This document shows positions 1 to 10,900 of a stretch of 30,998 bases of DNA, piece by piece. The DNA is from Mesotaenium endlicherianum (lineage: Eukaryota; Streptophyta; Zygnematophyceae; Zygnematales; Mesotaeniaceae). The translations under genes and the position numbers were made by a program. The stretch covers positions 22,089 to 53,086 of the forward strand of contig WELA01004146.1 of the NCBI GenBank assembly GCA_009602735.1. Reading direction: 5' to 3'. The notes beneath the pieces are model-generated. The model ran no database searches. It was given only the letters and a program-made list of their open reading frames with translations, and was not told the origin of the DNA. Numbering within the stretch: position 1 is the first letter of the stretch; each line of letters begins with the position of its first letter.

Positions 1-1042
1 CCCCCGCGGGGTGCCCCTCGCTCTCCCCCGGGCCCCTGGCTCCTCCCCCTCCGGGCCAAAGCTCGACAGGCTCCTGCTTCCTTCCTTTGCCCCCGGTCCC
101 CCATTCCCGGGTGCACGCACGACTACTTACGGCGTACGCCGTTCCCGCGTACTCTCGTGCGCTCTTGGATGTCCAAAGAGGAGGAACACTTGTCGCCACA
201 CCCCTTTCCCAGCACTACCCCCTCAATATCTCGTGTAGTGACCCCAATCAACAGAAACTAAGGGGGACCGGACGCCCGCCTCCCTGCCCCTGTCTCCCAT
301 TACGCGCTTCGTGGTGAAGCTTGCGGCGGGCGAGCGGCCCAAACGACCTTTGAGCTGGGGGCTGCTCCAGGCCAGAGGGGAAAGGAAAAGGGGGGGGAGA
401 GAAGGAGGACACGGGGGGAGGAAGGGAAGGGGTCTGCTGTTGTTGTGATCAGCGTCAATTGACAGCTGGCGGCGCTCAATGATACGGACGCCAGAGCACA
501 TGCAACTTCCCCGCTGCTGCTGGGCAGCGACGGGCACAAGCAAGTGAGCACGGCCGATGGTAGGAGAAGGAACTTCGTTTGACACGGGAAGACACTCTTC
601 CAACGCTGCACGCCGGCACTGAGGGTTGGCTGCTGTCTCGTAGGGACACGTGCGCACACACCCAAGCAAGCCCCAACACACAATCTCTCTTTCTCACACG
701 CACACACCCACGACGAGCAAATCACACAAAGGTGCAGCTCAGCCGCTGCTCTCCTCGCTAACGTTCTCTCGCCCCCTTCCCCTCTCGCCCCCACCGGCTG
801 CCCCCCTTTCTCCCTCCCTCCCGGCCCCTCTTCCCCCACTTCTCATACTGCCTTGCATGCACTGCCCCTGCCCCCTGCACCCCGCCCCAAGTCCCACACT
901 GCCATGCAGTTTGCCCCTGTCCCCTTTCCCCTTCCCCCTGTCCCCTGCCCCCCACCCCAAGTCTGATGTGCCCTGTCGTGTGCGCCTGCCCCCCCGCCCC
1001 TGCCTCCTCCCCCCCCGCCGTCCGCGGCCGCCCCTGCTGCAG
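1..1042 (+). other. Intron of the kinase gene (5' end outside window)
   Basis: This kilobase ends in a pyrimidine-rich tract and CTGCTGCAG directly before the first kinase exon at 1043, so it is most simply the 3' part of an intron. The DFG-containing exon that must precede the [11 protein letters not shown] exon was looked for here and not found, so it lies upstream of the window. The low-complexity open frames in this stretch are composition artefacts. Confidence 0.6.
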
Positions 1043-1616
1043 GTGGGCACGCTGAACTACATGTCGCCAGAGGCGCTGGTGGGCGAGGACCGCGATGCCG
1101 TGGGCGGCATCAAGGTGGGGCGCGCGTCCGACATCTGGTCGCTGGGCTGCATCCTGTACCAGATGGTGTACGGCCACACGCCCTTCTCACACCTCCCCAT
1201 GATCCCCAAGCTCCAGGTATGGGGGCGCGCCGGGCTTCCCCCTCCCCTCCCCTCCCGTCCCGTCTTCTCGCATCCACTCGCTCACCCACCCATCGTTGCT
1301 CGCGTGCTGTTGCCAGCCGGGCCCCACTCGCTCCCTCCTCAGCCCGGCCGCACACGTGGCCTGTGCGTGTGCGTCTCCTCCGCCACTTTGCTTCCGCCCC
1401 TTGCCTCCACTTCCTCCCAGCCCGTGGGCCGGCCTTGGGGTTTGCAACTGCATGGCTCCCACCTTCTTGTGAGTGGGTGGGTGTGGTGAGGTGATGGACC
1501 CGCTGTGGCCCCCTTGAGACATATGTGTGCACCAGCCTTCTTGCAGCTCCCTTGTGTCCCTTCGTCCTTGCTGTTGTGCCCTGTGTGTGCGTGCACGCGC
1601 GCGCGCGCGTGCGCGC

Positions 1617-1661
<45 letters not shown>

Positions 1662-2691
1662 CGTGTGTGTGCGCATGTACATCCTCACGGGCGTGCATCT
1701 GGGCCTCCCTCCCTGTCTCCCCCTTCTCCCCGTCAATTTCGGCTCAAGGCCGTTCTTCCAACTGTCATCTGAACCTCCACGCCATTGCGCCGGCTTAAAC
1801 CTTGCAGCCCCCGCCCCCTCCCTCTCCCCTGTGACCCCCCCCCCCAGGCGGGTTCGTCTGTTCCATCAGCTTGTGTGCCCAAGTCTCACCTTTACTCTTC
1901 CTCTGCCTCCACCTCCTCCTCGTACTCCTGAATCCGTTCTTTCTCTCTCCATCTCGAGTCCCAAGCGCTCCAGCCTCCCAAACTGGCAGCAAAGGAGGAG
2001 AGGGTGAAGACAGGGGGGCAAGGAGGGGGCATGACTAGAGGCGCCCACTGTTTGCCTTGTGAATCTCGTCGTAGCATGCGCGCTTGCTCTTTCTTGTCGC
2101 TCTCGCTCGCTTGAAGGGCGAGCACGTGCACGGCAGCTTGCCCTCCTCTCCGCCTGCTGCAGCACGCGCACACGCACGGAATACTGCACACATGTAGAGG
2201 GGCAGTAGCGGCATGTAGGGGGACCTCTCTGCTCCCCACTCCGGAATCCTTCTCATCCTCTTTGTCCTCCCTCACACACTCACACACGCAGTTATCTGAC
2301 CGGGTACGCTTCTCTGCTGCTCGTGTGCGCTGCCGGGCGCGTTACCTGTACCACAACACGACGCAACGCACTGCACCTGCCGCTGCCGCTGCTGCTGCTG
2401 CTGCTGCTACTTGGCGCTGGCGCTGGCGCTGCAGGCCATCACCAACCCCGGGTACCAAATTTCATTTCCAGAGCGCCCCAACGAGCACCTGATGGACACC
2501 ATGCGGCGCTGCCTGGAGCGCAGCCCCGCCAAGCGCATCACCATCCCGCAGCTCCTGCGCCACCCCTTCCTGTGCCCGGGCATAGGGAGCGGCAGCAGCG
2601 ACGCCGTTGTTCCGAGGGGGCCCGCCGCCGCCCCTGCTCCGGGCACTCTCAACGAGACGCAGCTGCAGGTGAGGAGGACGCTCTCTCTCTC

Positions 2692-2770
<79 letters not shown>

Positions 2771-2771
2771 N

Positions 2772-2846
<75 letters not shown>

Positions 2847-4627
2847 CGCGGGAACACGTGGCGGGCTCCCTGTCTCCTTCCTGCTGCACTCGCTGCGTGT
2901 CTTTCTACTCGTGTGTGCCTCTTTCCCGTCTTGTGGCGGCATGTGACAGTGAGTTGCCTGACGTAGATACAAATGCTTGCTGTCGGGCACATGCCAGTGC
3001 GTACAGTACAATCACGCTACCACGCGTGCACCTCTCCTCCACGTGCCTTCGCCCATGTGTGCCCTCGCCACTTGATTGCTGTTATCGCCCGTCTGCTCAA
3101 GGCCTATTGCAGACATGCACATGCGCACTTGCACACGCACACACATGCATGAGCGCGTGCACGCATACACACACACAGACAGACACGAACGCACACATGC
3201 GTGCACACCTCCGCGTGTGCACCCGCATGAAATGAGGCGCTAGCAGCCACTCACTGTCCACGGCTGTGCTCGTGTTTTATCGTCCCGGGATGTGCTGCAG
3301 GAGCTGTTGTCGCAGCTCACGCAGCTGGCAGCGTCGGCGTCGGGGAGGCTGGACGTTGGCAAGGCTTCGCACGAGCTCTTCCGCCAGCTTACGGAGGAGG
3401 TACTGCTCCTCTCTCCCCCTCTCTCCCTCTCTCTCTCTGTCTTGCTCCACCTCTTTCTTTCTCACACACACACGCACCCGCACACACGCAGTAAACAAGC
3501 TCTGCATTGCCTCTTTTACCTCTCTTTTGTTTTCGCTTGCGCTTGCTGGTCTCCTGTATGGGTGGAGGGAAACGAATCTACGTCGGAGCTCATTGCTTAC
3601 CCCCTTCTGGTTGGCCATGTGCCCATGTGGAGGCACCAGGCGGTCACAGTGGGCACCACTTTGGTTTCCCGACGAGGCTCTCACACTGCCGGGACTGACA
3701 GCCGCACTCAAGCGGGCGGCGGCCGTTGCGTGCTGGGGCTTGTGTGTGTGGGCGTGCGCCCGTGCTTATGTTTGTGTGCTTACGTGTGTGCGTGTGCGTG
3801 CGTGTGTGTGCGTGTTTCAGGGGAAGGTGGACATCCAGGATATCCTGGCAAAGGCAACGCAGAATGGAGCCCGGGCTCCCGGGGCGGTCGAGGGCCTGGG
3901 CCCTGCTGGCGCTCCTGCGGCTCCTCCCCCGCCGCCACCACCCCCTCCTCCCAAGAAGGTCCCCGCCAAGCCCCCACCGCCCCCCCCTCCGCCACCGAAA
4001 GGCAAACTGCCCCCGCCCTCGCTCCTCGCCAAGAAGGGCCCAGCTGCGCCCGGGGCAGGGGGGGCCAGGGGAAAGGATGGGCAGAGCGGCGGCAGCAGAG
4101 GAGGGGGGGAAGGGGGCCCTGGGATGCCGGCTGACCTGGCGCAGGCTGTGGCCGAGGCGGCGCGCCGGCGGGCGGCGTCGCGGGAGAGGATGGAGAAGGA
4201 GCGGCTGACCGCTGGCGCGGGCGGCGGCGGCGGCGACGGCGGGGCGGGNAACGTGCTGAACCGTGCCGGGAGCCTGCGGGCGGCGGACGGCAGGGCGGCA
4301 TCCTCGGCCTTTGCGGGGCGGAGCAGCGCGCAGGACCTTCAGCAAGCGATTGCAAAACAGCAGGCGGCCCTGCGGCCGGTGGACCGCAGCACGGCGGGCG
4401 GCGGCGGCGGCAGGGGCCGGACCCGCGAGGGCCAGGGGGGGGGGAAAGAGAAGGAGAAGGGAGGGGCTGCAGGAAGCAGCGCGAGCAGCAGCGGCTGCAG
4501 CGGCGGCGTGCTGTGGGAGGGCATCTTGAGAAAGAATATCGAGAGGCTGCGGAAGTCGCAGCAAGCGGCTGCGTGCGACGAGGGGGGAGCGGAGAATGGC
4601 GATGACACCGAGCAGGGCTGGGACTGA
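1043..4627 (+). CDS. MPS1: MPS1/TTK-like protein kinase, 3' part (C-lobe plus proline-rich tail)
   Basis: Four exons join in phase 0: 1043-1216, 2435-2668, 3301-3399 and 3821-4627 (stop TGA). All introns are GT-AG. Together they encode about 437 residues. Exon 1 starts [11 protein letters not shown], the activation-loop end and APE-type motif, followed by [19 protein letters not shown] (helix F, invariant Asp). Exon 2 carries the final kinase helices, with [23 protein letters not shown] containing the conserved Arg. These strings resemble plant MPS1 (TTK family), the dual-specificity spindle-checkpoint kinase that acts at kinetochores; that role is family knowledge. The glycine loop, catalytic loop and DFG lie upstream of the window. 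After the kinase come a leucine-rich segment (exon 3) and a tail with two runs of nine to ten prolines separated by KKVPAK, then K/R/A-rich helical segments and Gly-rich low complexity. An N at 4250 makes one tail residue uncertain. The kinase call is firm, the MPS1 subfamily fairly firm; the last exon rests on an open frame and good splice sites. Confidence 0.75.
1217..2434 (+). other. Intron in kinase gene with GT/CG dinucleotide tract
   Basis: The intron runs from GTATGG to GCTGCAG and separates the helix F exon from the C-terminal kinase exon in phase 0. It contains an alternating purine-pyrimidine tract at about 1585-1675, (CG)n then (GT)n then (CG)n, of a kind able to form Z-DNA. No coding segment was recognised inside it. 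Confidence 0.7.
2681..2842 (+). repeat. (CT)n microsatellite, about 160 bp, with one N
   Basis: Almost pure CT repeat starting 12 bases after the splice donor at 2669. It lies inside an intron (2669-3300). The N at 2771 sits within the repeat, so the true length is probably unresolved in the assembly. Poly(Ser-Leu) and poly(Arg-Glu) frames across it are artefacts. Confidence 0.95.
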
Positions 4628-6965
4628 TTGTTCGACTGCTGCATAAATTTATGAAGCTTATACACTCGAGCGATGGGTATGTAGACAGTAGCAGCCCAGC
4701 GGAGGTAAGGGCGTTCCTTTGAGCGGCGAGGCATGTACAGTTTTTGGACTTGAGCTCATTTCCGGCGATTTCTCTTCCTCTGGTCACTTTGCACAGATTT
4801 AAGGTGCATGCCACTGTACAGGGGTGCTGCTCTCCCTCTCAAGTACATGCTTGCATGTGGGGCTGCAGCGCCAGCTAGGTTAGAAGCATGGCGTCCCTGC
4901 CAAGTGTACACGTTCATGACATGCTAATTGTGTGAGCAGGTCTGTAAGCTAGGGTAGTGTAGTAATTTGTTGCCATATGCATATTTACTTCTTGGGACTG
5001 CTGAGCGGTGGCGCTAGCTAGCCTCAGGAAGCCGGTACTAGGTGTGCGCTTGAGTTAGTGCAAATCTTATGTAGATCGAGTGCACAGGGCAAGCCGCATT
5101 CAATTCAGCGCACTTTTGCTCAATGGCTAACTTAGTGTTTGTGAAGGCACGGCTTTTGAACCTTAAAAAGTTCTCGTCACTTTATCCCTCTTGACATGTG
5201 ATGACAAACCTTCTCAAAAGGACAAGTTATGTTGCACGTACTTTCAGCATATGCATTTGTCAGTCCTGTCCTAGCTCCCTGTACGTACGCCGCCAATTAA
5301 CCCGTCGGCTTATGTAAACTGAACAAGCTCACTCTCCTTGCGCATGTGTCAATTTGACAATTTGTGTTCAAATTGCCTGATTTCGAAAGAAAGAAGGTGA
5401 TTCAGAAAAGAATAGTAGGAGTAGTAGTATGCTACAATTTGCGCGTCATCTGTTTCTTGTCTAGTCCTTTCATACATGCTGCTACGAGTATAGTCTACAA
5501 TTACGTGACTAAGTCAAGTCAACTATATTCAAACTCCTAACAAACACGCTTGCTTGGCAACTGCACTCTTGCTGTGTTGAGCTTGTCCGACGGATCGCCG
5601 CTGGTTAATGCCAATAGGCATGAACATACTGCAAAAGACACTAACAAAACCAAAAACACTATTGTGCATGGCTAAGACTGGCGCTGGCACAAGCTTTGTT
5701 GCCTGCCTCGTGCACCTCCCAGTGGAGTGGAGGGTTAGGAGGGTGGGTGGGTTGGTATGTGTAGCAGCTACCTTCCTGCTGCAATGAAGCCTTCTTTGCA
5801 AAAAGAAGCCTTTACAAGGGTTTCGTTTGTCGATGAAACACAACCCGTGTGAAATCGATGGAATTAGAACACTTGTTAAACCTCGGTTTGCGACATTTCA
5901 TGTCGCAAACCTTCCACCTGCGTCTGATCAGATAAGCAAAAGTAACTGCTTTGAAATTGTCGTTTCTTTTTTCATACAAATAGAAAATTGACATCGACTT
6001 AGTATACATGGTCAGAAAGCGGCACGCACCTCACTCTCCGAGTCTACTCGAGCCCCATCTCCAAGCTATGCGTTTGTCGACAGAATTCATCGAGTACCAG
6101 ACACTTTTAACATTGATAGCTGGTGTGATGTTTAAATCAAGTCATAGTTCATTGCTTGAGTTGCTGTCTACATATTTAAGCTAGGCAATGATGCCACCAA
6201 CTCCATGTAAGTCGCCAATGCTGCAAGAGGCCAGTTGTCGTACTTGGCACGCCTACTCAGAATGTGATGAAAGACGCACGTGCAACATGGATATTGAATT
6301 TCAACTTACATGAACCTATGAAGTACTCCATCGACCTAAGGCATCACGTGCACAGTTGCCATTGGTCTTCTCACCTCATGACACAAACAGCCCCCCGTTT
6401 CTAAGCTTAGTGACTATCAGGGGCATGACACTCGCTTGTTTTCTTGACGACGCAGTCAGTTTGTGTAAGAGGAAGTAGCAAGAGGACGCATCGCAAGGCA
6501 GCCGAGTGCTTCCAAAGTGGCAGGCAATCTCACAATCTCTAGCAATACGAATCAGATAGACATTTCTTCTTGGCTGCATAGCCAAGTCCAACAGCAAGGG
6601 ACCAAATGCACTCTACATTATACACCAAAAAAACGAGAGCTGCATGCCAGTGATGCTAGCGTAGATGGGAGGAGCTTCTAACTTCTGCTTACACTACACA
6701 TCTAGAACAAAGCCGGGGAGTGCCTAACAAGGTCCTACAGACCTTCCTGCCACAACAAAAAGCTCCTCCAACAACATGTACTCAGGATTCAGTGCTTGAC
6801 TGCCTCTGCACCCTACGCACATGTACACGAAGAGAAGGCCACTAACTCTTCCGCCACCCCTAAAATGTACACCTGCATCTTGCCTGAGCCCCTGCAAGGG
6901 GTGCCTAAGACTATCCTTCTGTAGCTAGCCGATACTGTCTGGTAGGGTAGTGAGTGATGAGCATC
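4628..6965. other. Convergent intergenic region and 3' UTRs
   Basis: This lies between the stop codons of the kinase gene (+) and the AP2/B3/PB1 gene (-), so it must hold both 3' UTRs and both polyadenylation sites. Base composition drops from very GC-rich to roughly balanced at 4628. No ORF here resembles a protein I know. A perfect hairpin at 5885-5911 is listed separately. I could not place the cleavage sites. Confidence 0.6.
5885..5911. other. Perfect 12-bp inverted repeat with 3-nt loop
   Basis: GGTTTGCGACAT, spacer TTC, then ATGTCGCAAACC: a perfect 12-bp stem. It lies in the gene-free interval between two convergent genes, about 1 kb beyond the stop codon of the minus-strand gene and 1.26 kb beyond that of the plus-strand gene. 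Its role is unknown; an RNA hairpin in a 3' UTR or a small palindromic element remnant are possible. Confidence 0.6.
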
Positions 6966-7916
6966 TTATCTACGTATGTACATCCTGCGCACCGACTTGA
7001 GGAAAAACTCCCACGACTCGTCGCCCAAAAGGATCATGTCCCCCTCCTTGTCCTGATACACCACCGAGTTCCCCTCGGTCACTGCCAGCAGGGCCTCCCG
7101 GAGCTCCTGCGTGCTATGGAACCGCGAGAGGTCCACGGAGACGCCAAACGGAGAGCCCTCGACGAAGCACTTCACTCTCTGCGCCTCGACACCCCCCTCG
7201 CCGCCGCCGCCGCCGCCGCCGCCCTTGCCGTCCTCGCTCCCAATGGAGCCGGGGAAGCCGCCCCCGCCACCTGAGCCACCCTGGGCCGAGTTCCCTGACT
7301 TGTCCCCCGGGGAGTTCACGGGAGAGCTCGGATTCGACGCCAGGGGCAGCGCGGCCGAGTTCTGGCGAGCTTGCAGGAGGCGCGTCACCTCCTGGCTGAA
7401 GTTCTTCTCCATGCCGGGCGGCGGCAGGCCCCCCATGCCGCCGCCGCCGTCGTTGCCGCCCCCCTGGAACTTCCGGCTGGTGCCGCTGTTGCCCAGCCCG
7501 CCAAGCCCGCCTAACAGGCTGTCCTCGTTCCCCACCCCGCCTCTCATGCGGAAGCCGTCGCTCTGCTGGTCCAGCGCGTCAGACGCCAGCCGCTTGCGGC
7601 CGTTCATGGCGCTGATCCCGCTGGAGCCCAGGCCTGTTGCGTCAAAGCTGTTGCTCCCCGCCCCGTGCGCTCCCTGCAGGGCCTCCAGGCCCCCCCTGTG
7701 CTGCTGCGCCAGCTGGGCCAGGCCAGCCCCGTCAAACTGCTGAAAAGCTTGGGCCATGGGGTCCATGCCCCCGTTCACATTACCACCTCCGCCGCCCTGG
7801 TTCTGGTTCTGGCTCTGCTGCTGCTGCTGCTGTAACCTCTGCTGCTGCTGCTGCTGCAGGCTGAGGGACTGGCTCTGCTGGAAGTTGTGCTGTTGCTGTG
7901 GGGGGTCTTCTCTCTG

Positions 7917-7950
<34 letters not shown>

Positions 7951-10900
7951 ATGAGGCTCATTAGGGACTGCATGAAATCATTTGGGGCCTTGCCCTGGGA
8001 CTGCTGCAGCTGCGCGCGGATCACGGCCATTGTGGCTCGCTGGTCGTCGGCACTCATAGCATCGCCTCCCCTCCCTCCTCCTCCTCCGCCTCCGCCTGCG
8101 CCGCCGCTGCCAGCCCCCCCTCTGGAGTTCATCTCCTCTTGCGCTCTCTGCTGCTGCTGCTGCTGCTGCTGATTGTGCAGGTTCTGGAGCTGCTGCTGCT
8201 GCTGCTGCTGCTCCTCCTGCTGCTGCAGCTGTTGCTGCTGCTGCTGCTGCTGGAGCTGCTGCTGCTGCCGCAGCTGCTGGAGCTGGGAGAGCATGTTCGG
8301 CTGAGCCTGCAGCAACCCCGACTGGCTGAGAAGCGCATTCATCTGTGCCGCGTTCCCATTGCTCAGCTGCGCAATGTGCGCGAGCAGCGCAGCCGCAGGT
8401 ATGCCCCCAGGGCCCCCGTCCTTGTCGAGGTCCACCCCAAACAGCTTCGTAGCATTGCCGTTGCCGGCATCGTCGATCCTCTCATCCGGCTCGTCCCCTG
8501 CGCCGCCCCCTGTCTCGCCCATCTTTGCCTGCCCAAGCGCCAGGCCGCCGATGCCCCCACTGCCGCCACCCCCGCTGCTCGAGGCCTTCTGCATGGCCGC
8601 CAGCTGTTCCCTCGCAATCGAAATCGCAGACTCTCTCTGGGCGGGCGACAGGCCCCCTTGCGCCACCATGGTGGCAAAGCGGTCCATGTCAAACCCGCTG
8701 GCTGCAAGGAGCTGCAACCACACTGCCTGGTGCTGCTGCGCCACAAACTGCTGCTGCTCCGAGGCGACTCCCCCAGAGGGAGGGGTGGGGGGCCTCGACC
8801 CGTTGTTCGGCTGCCCCAGCCGCGAGCTGGCGTTACCAACGCCCCCAGAGCCCGCCGAGTGCATGCCAGCTGGCAGCTCTGGGGAGGCTCCTGAGCGGGC
8901 CCAGTTGCGGGTCGGGGACTCGCCACCGCCCATGCCCTGGGCGGCGGGCGGCAGAAAGCCCTGCGCGGGCCGCCGGCGGAAGCCGATGTAGAGTTCGCCA
9001 GCTGGCCCGCGGTTGAAGAAGACGATGTCGCCCGGCACGAGCAGCTTCTCCTTGACGAAGCGGCTCCAGCCCTTGGTGAGCACGTAACTCTGGCTGCTGT
9101 TCCAATAGGAGTACCTGGCAACAAAGAAGCGGCCGAGAAGACACAGAGACGAGAACACGTCCTATGAGCAAAGAGAGGAGGGGGCGACCACGAGGGCGCA
9201 GGAAGAGACGAGAAAATATCAATGAGGAAGAGGGAGGAAAGGAGGGACAGGAGGAGGGAGGGAGGGAGGNCGGGGGGTTGTATGTGTGCTCATGAGCTGT
9301 GCCAAAGCACGCCCAGCAGCCAATCAAAGCAGGAATGCTGCGTGTTCTGGGTAGCCACATCTGTGTAGGTGTGCAGGAGATTGCCCTCTCTGAGCACACA
9401 TATATGAAGCACACAAAAACGAGCCTACTTATCACAAAGTTGCTGCTTGAGGCGGTCCAGGGCAAGAGGTGTCTCTGAAGCAAAAAGTAATTTCCTTCTG
9501 AGAGAGAGAGAGAGAGAGAGCGGGCCATACAAATTTAACCCCCCTTTCCCTTGCGGTGGCCATGCCATGCAAGTGTTTTTGCCCCCAGACGTACATACCT
9601 TCAAACACATTAACATCAATACTGCCAGAAGTCGACTGATAAGAGTCACGACAAGAAAAGGGGACGGCAGGAGCAGGCGCAGTCACTGGAGCCAAGAGGG
9701 GCGAGGGGGGTGCAGGAGCAAGGGCAGGAGCAGGGATGGGGAGCAGGGAGGGGGAGCAGGGAGGGGGAGCAGGGAGGGGGAGCAGGGGCAGGAGCAGGGC
9801 CAGGGGCCAGGGGCAAGGGAAGCAACACACTCAGGGGACAGAGGGGGGCACCTGAAGCGCCAGTGCTTGCCGCTCTCGTCCTCGAACGACAGCGTTTGCG
9901 CAGGCGTGCTGGACGTGAGGTCCAGCGGGAAGCAGCGCTCGGCGTGCTGCTTCGGGATGACGAGGCGGTTGAGCTTGCCGACGTCGCTGGGCGTCACCGC
10001 CTTCTCAAACAGGTGCTCCTTCACAACGTTCTTCTTCTGGCTTGTCGCCGCGCCGCCACCACCGCCGCCCGATGTGGGGGCCAAGCCGTCGTCCCCGCCG
10101 TCCTTCTCCTCGCCGCTCAGGCTCTCGTCCTCCTCGACCGCGGGAAGGGCAGGCGGCGTGCTCCCGCGAATCTCGGGGGGGCCCATGCTGGCCAGCCGCT
10201 TACTCTGCTCGAGCTCCTCCTCGTACGTGTGCCTCCTCAGCATGTCCACCAGCTGCGCCCATCACCCAAAGAGAGCAGAAGAGAGCGCATCAAGGGTCAG
10301 CCATCTGCATCACAGCATCGTTCTTTCTCCCTATGAAAGCCAGCTGGAGGGACAGCCCCAGTTTATACTGATAACGGAGCCACAGACATTCTCCAGCACA
10401 TGCTAGGCCTGGAAAGCAGCACTGCAGTTGCAAGTGTCAAAGCTCACAATAGAGCTCAAGGACTGACACGCTGTGCACTGTGCCGATTATGGCAGCATGC
10501 ATAGCACGACACGAGTCAGCACCACTCAGTGAGTCAGTATGACCTGCTCATTTCAGGAAGTGTAGAAGGTCGCGTAGGCCCGCTATCTCGTACGATGTCG
10601 CGTGACAGCAAGAGGGCTGGGCTCGAGCAGCGGGCAAAGAGGAGGGGAGCGTTTTTCGTTCAGCGCGTGCACCTGCTCCTTCTTGCGGCTGCGGATGAAG
10701 TCCGTCTCGGGGTCCGACTCGGGCATGGGCCGAAAGTTGGTCATGGCGTCGCGCCCGCGAAACTTGATGGCCGCGCGGTCGTACGCACGCGCTGCCTCCT
10801 CCTCGCTGTTGAAAGTGCCCAGCCACACGCGCGTGTGCTTCTCGTAGATCTGCGCGCCCCACCGCCCGTTGGGCTGCGGCACCACACCCCGATACTGGGA

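Noticed and set aside
2407..3011. Long open frames across 2681-2842 (Ser-Leu, Arg-Glu repeats)
   Set aside because: They are a by-product of the (CT)n microsatellite, which lies in an intron and contains an N.
3644..4814. Minus-strand ORFs of 306 and 344 codons opposite the kinase tail
   Set aside because: Low-complexity Arg/Pro/Ala shadow of the GC-rich kinase exon; no family resemblance.
7111..9016. Plus-strand ORFs opposite the transcription factor exon (poly-Leu, Pro-rich)
   Set aside because: Shadows of the CAG-rich and Gly-rich coding strand; the minus strand encodes clear B3 and PB1 domains.
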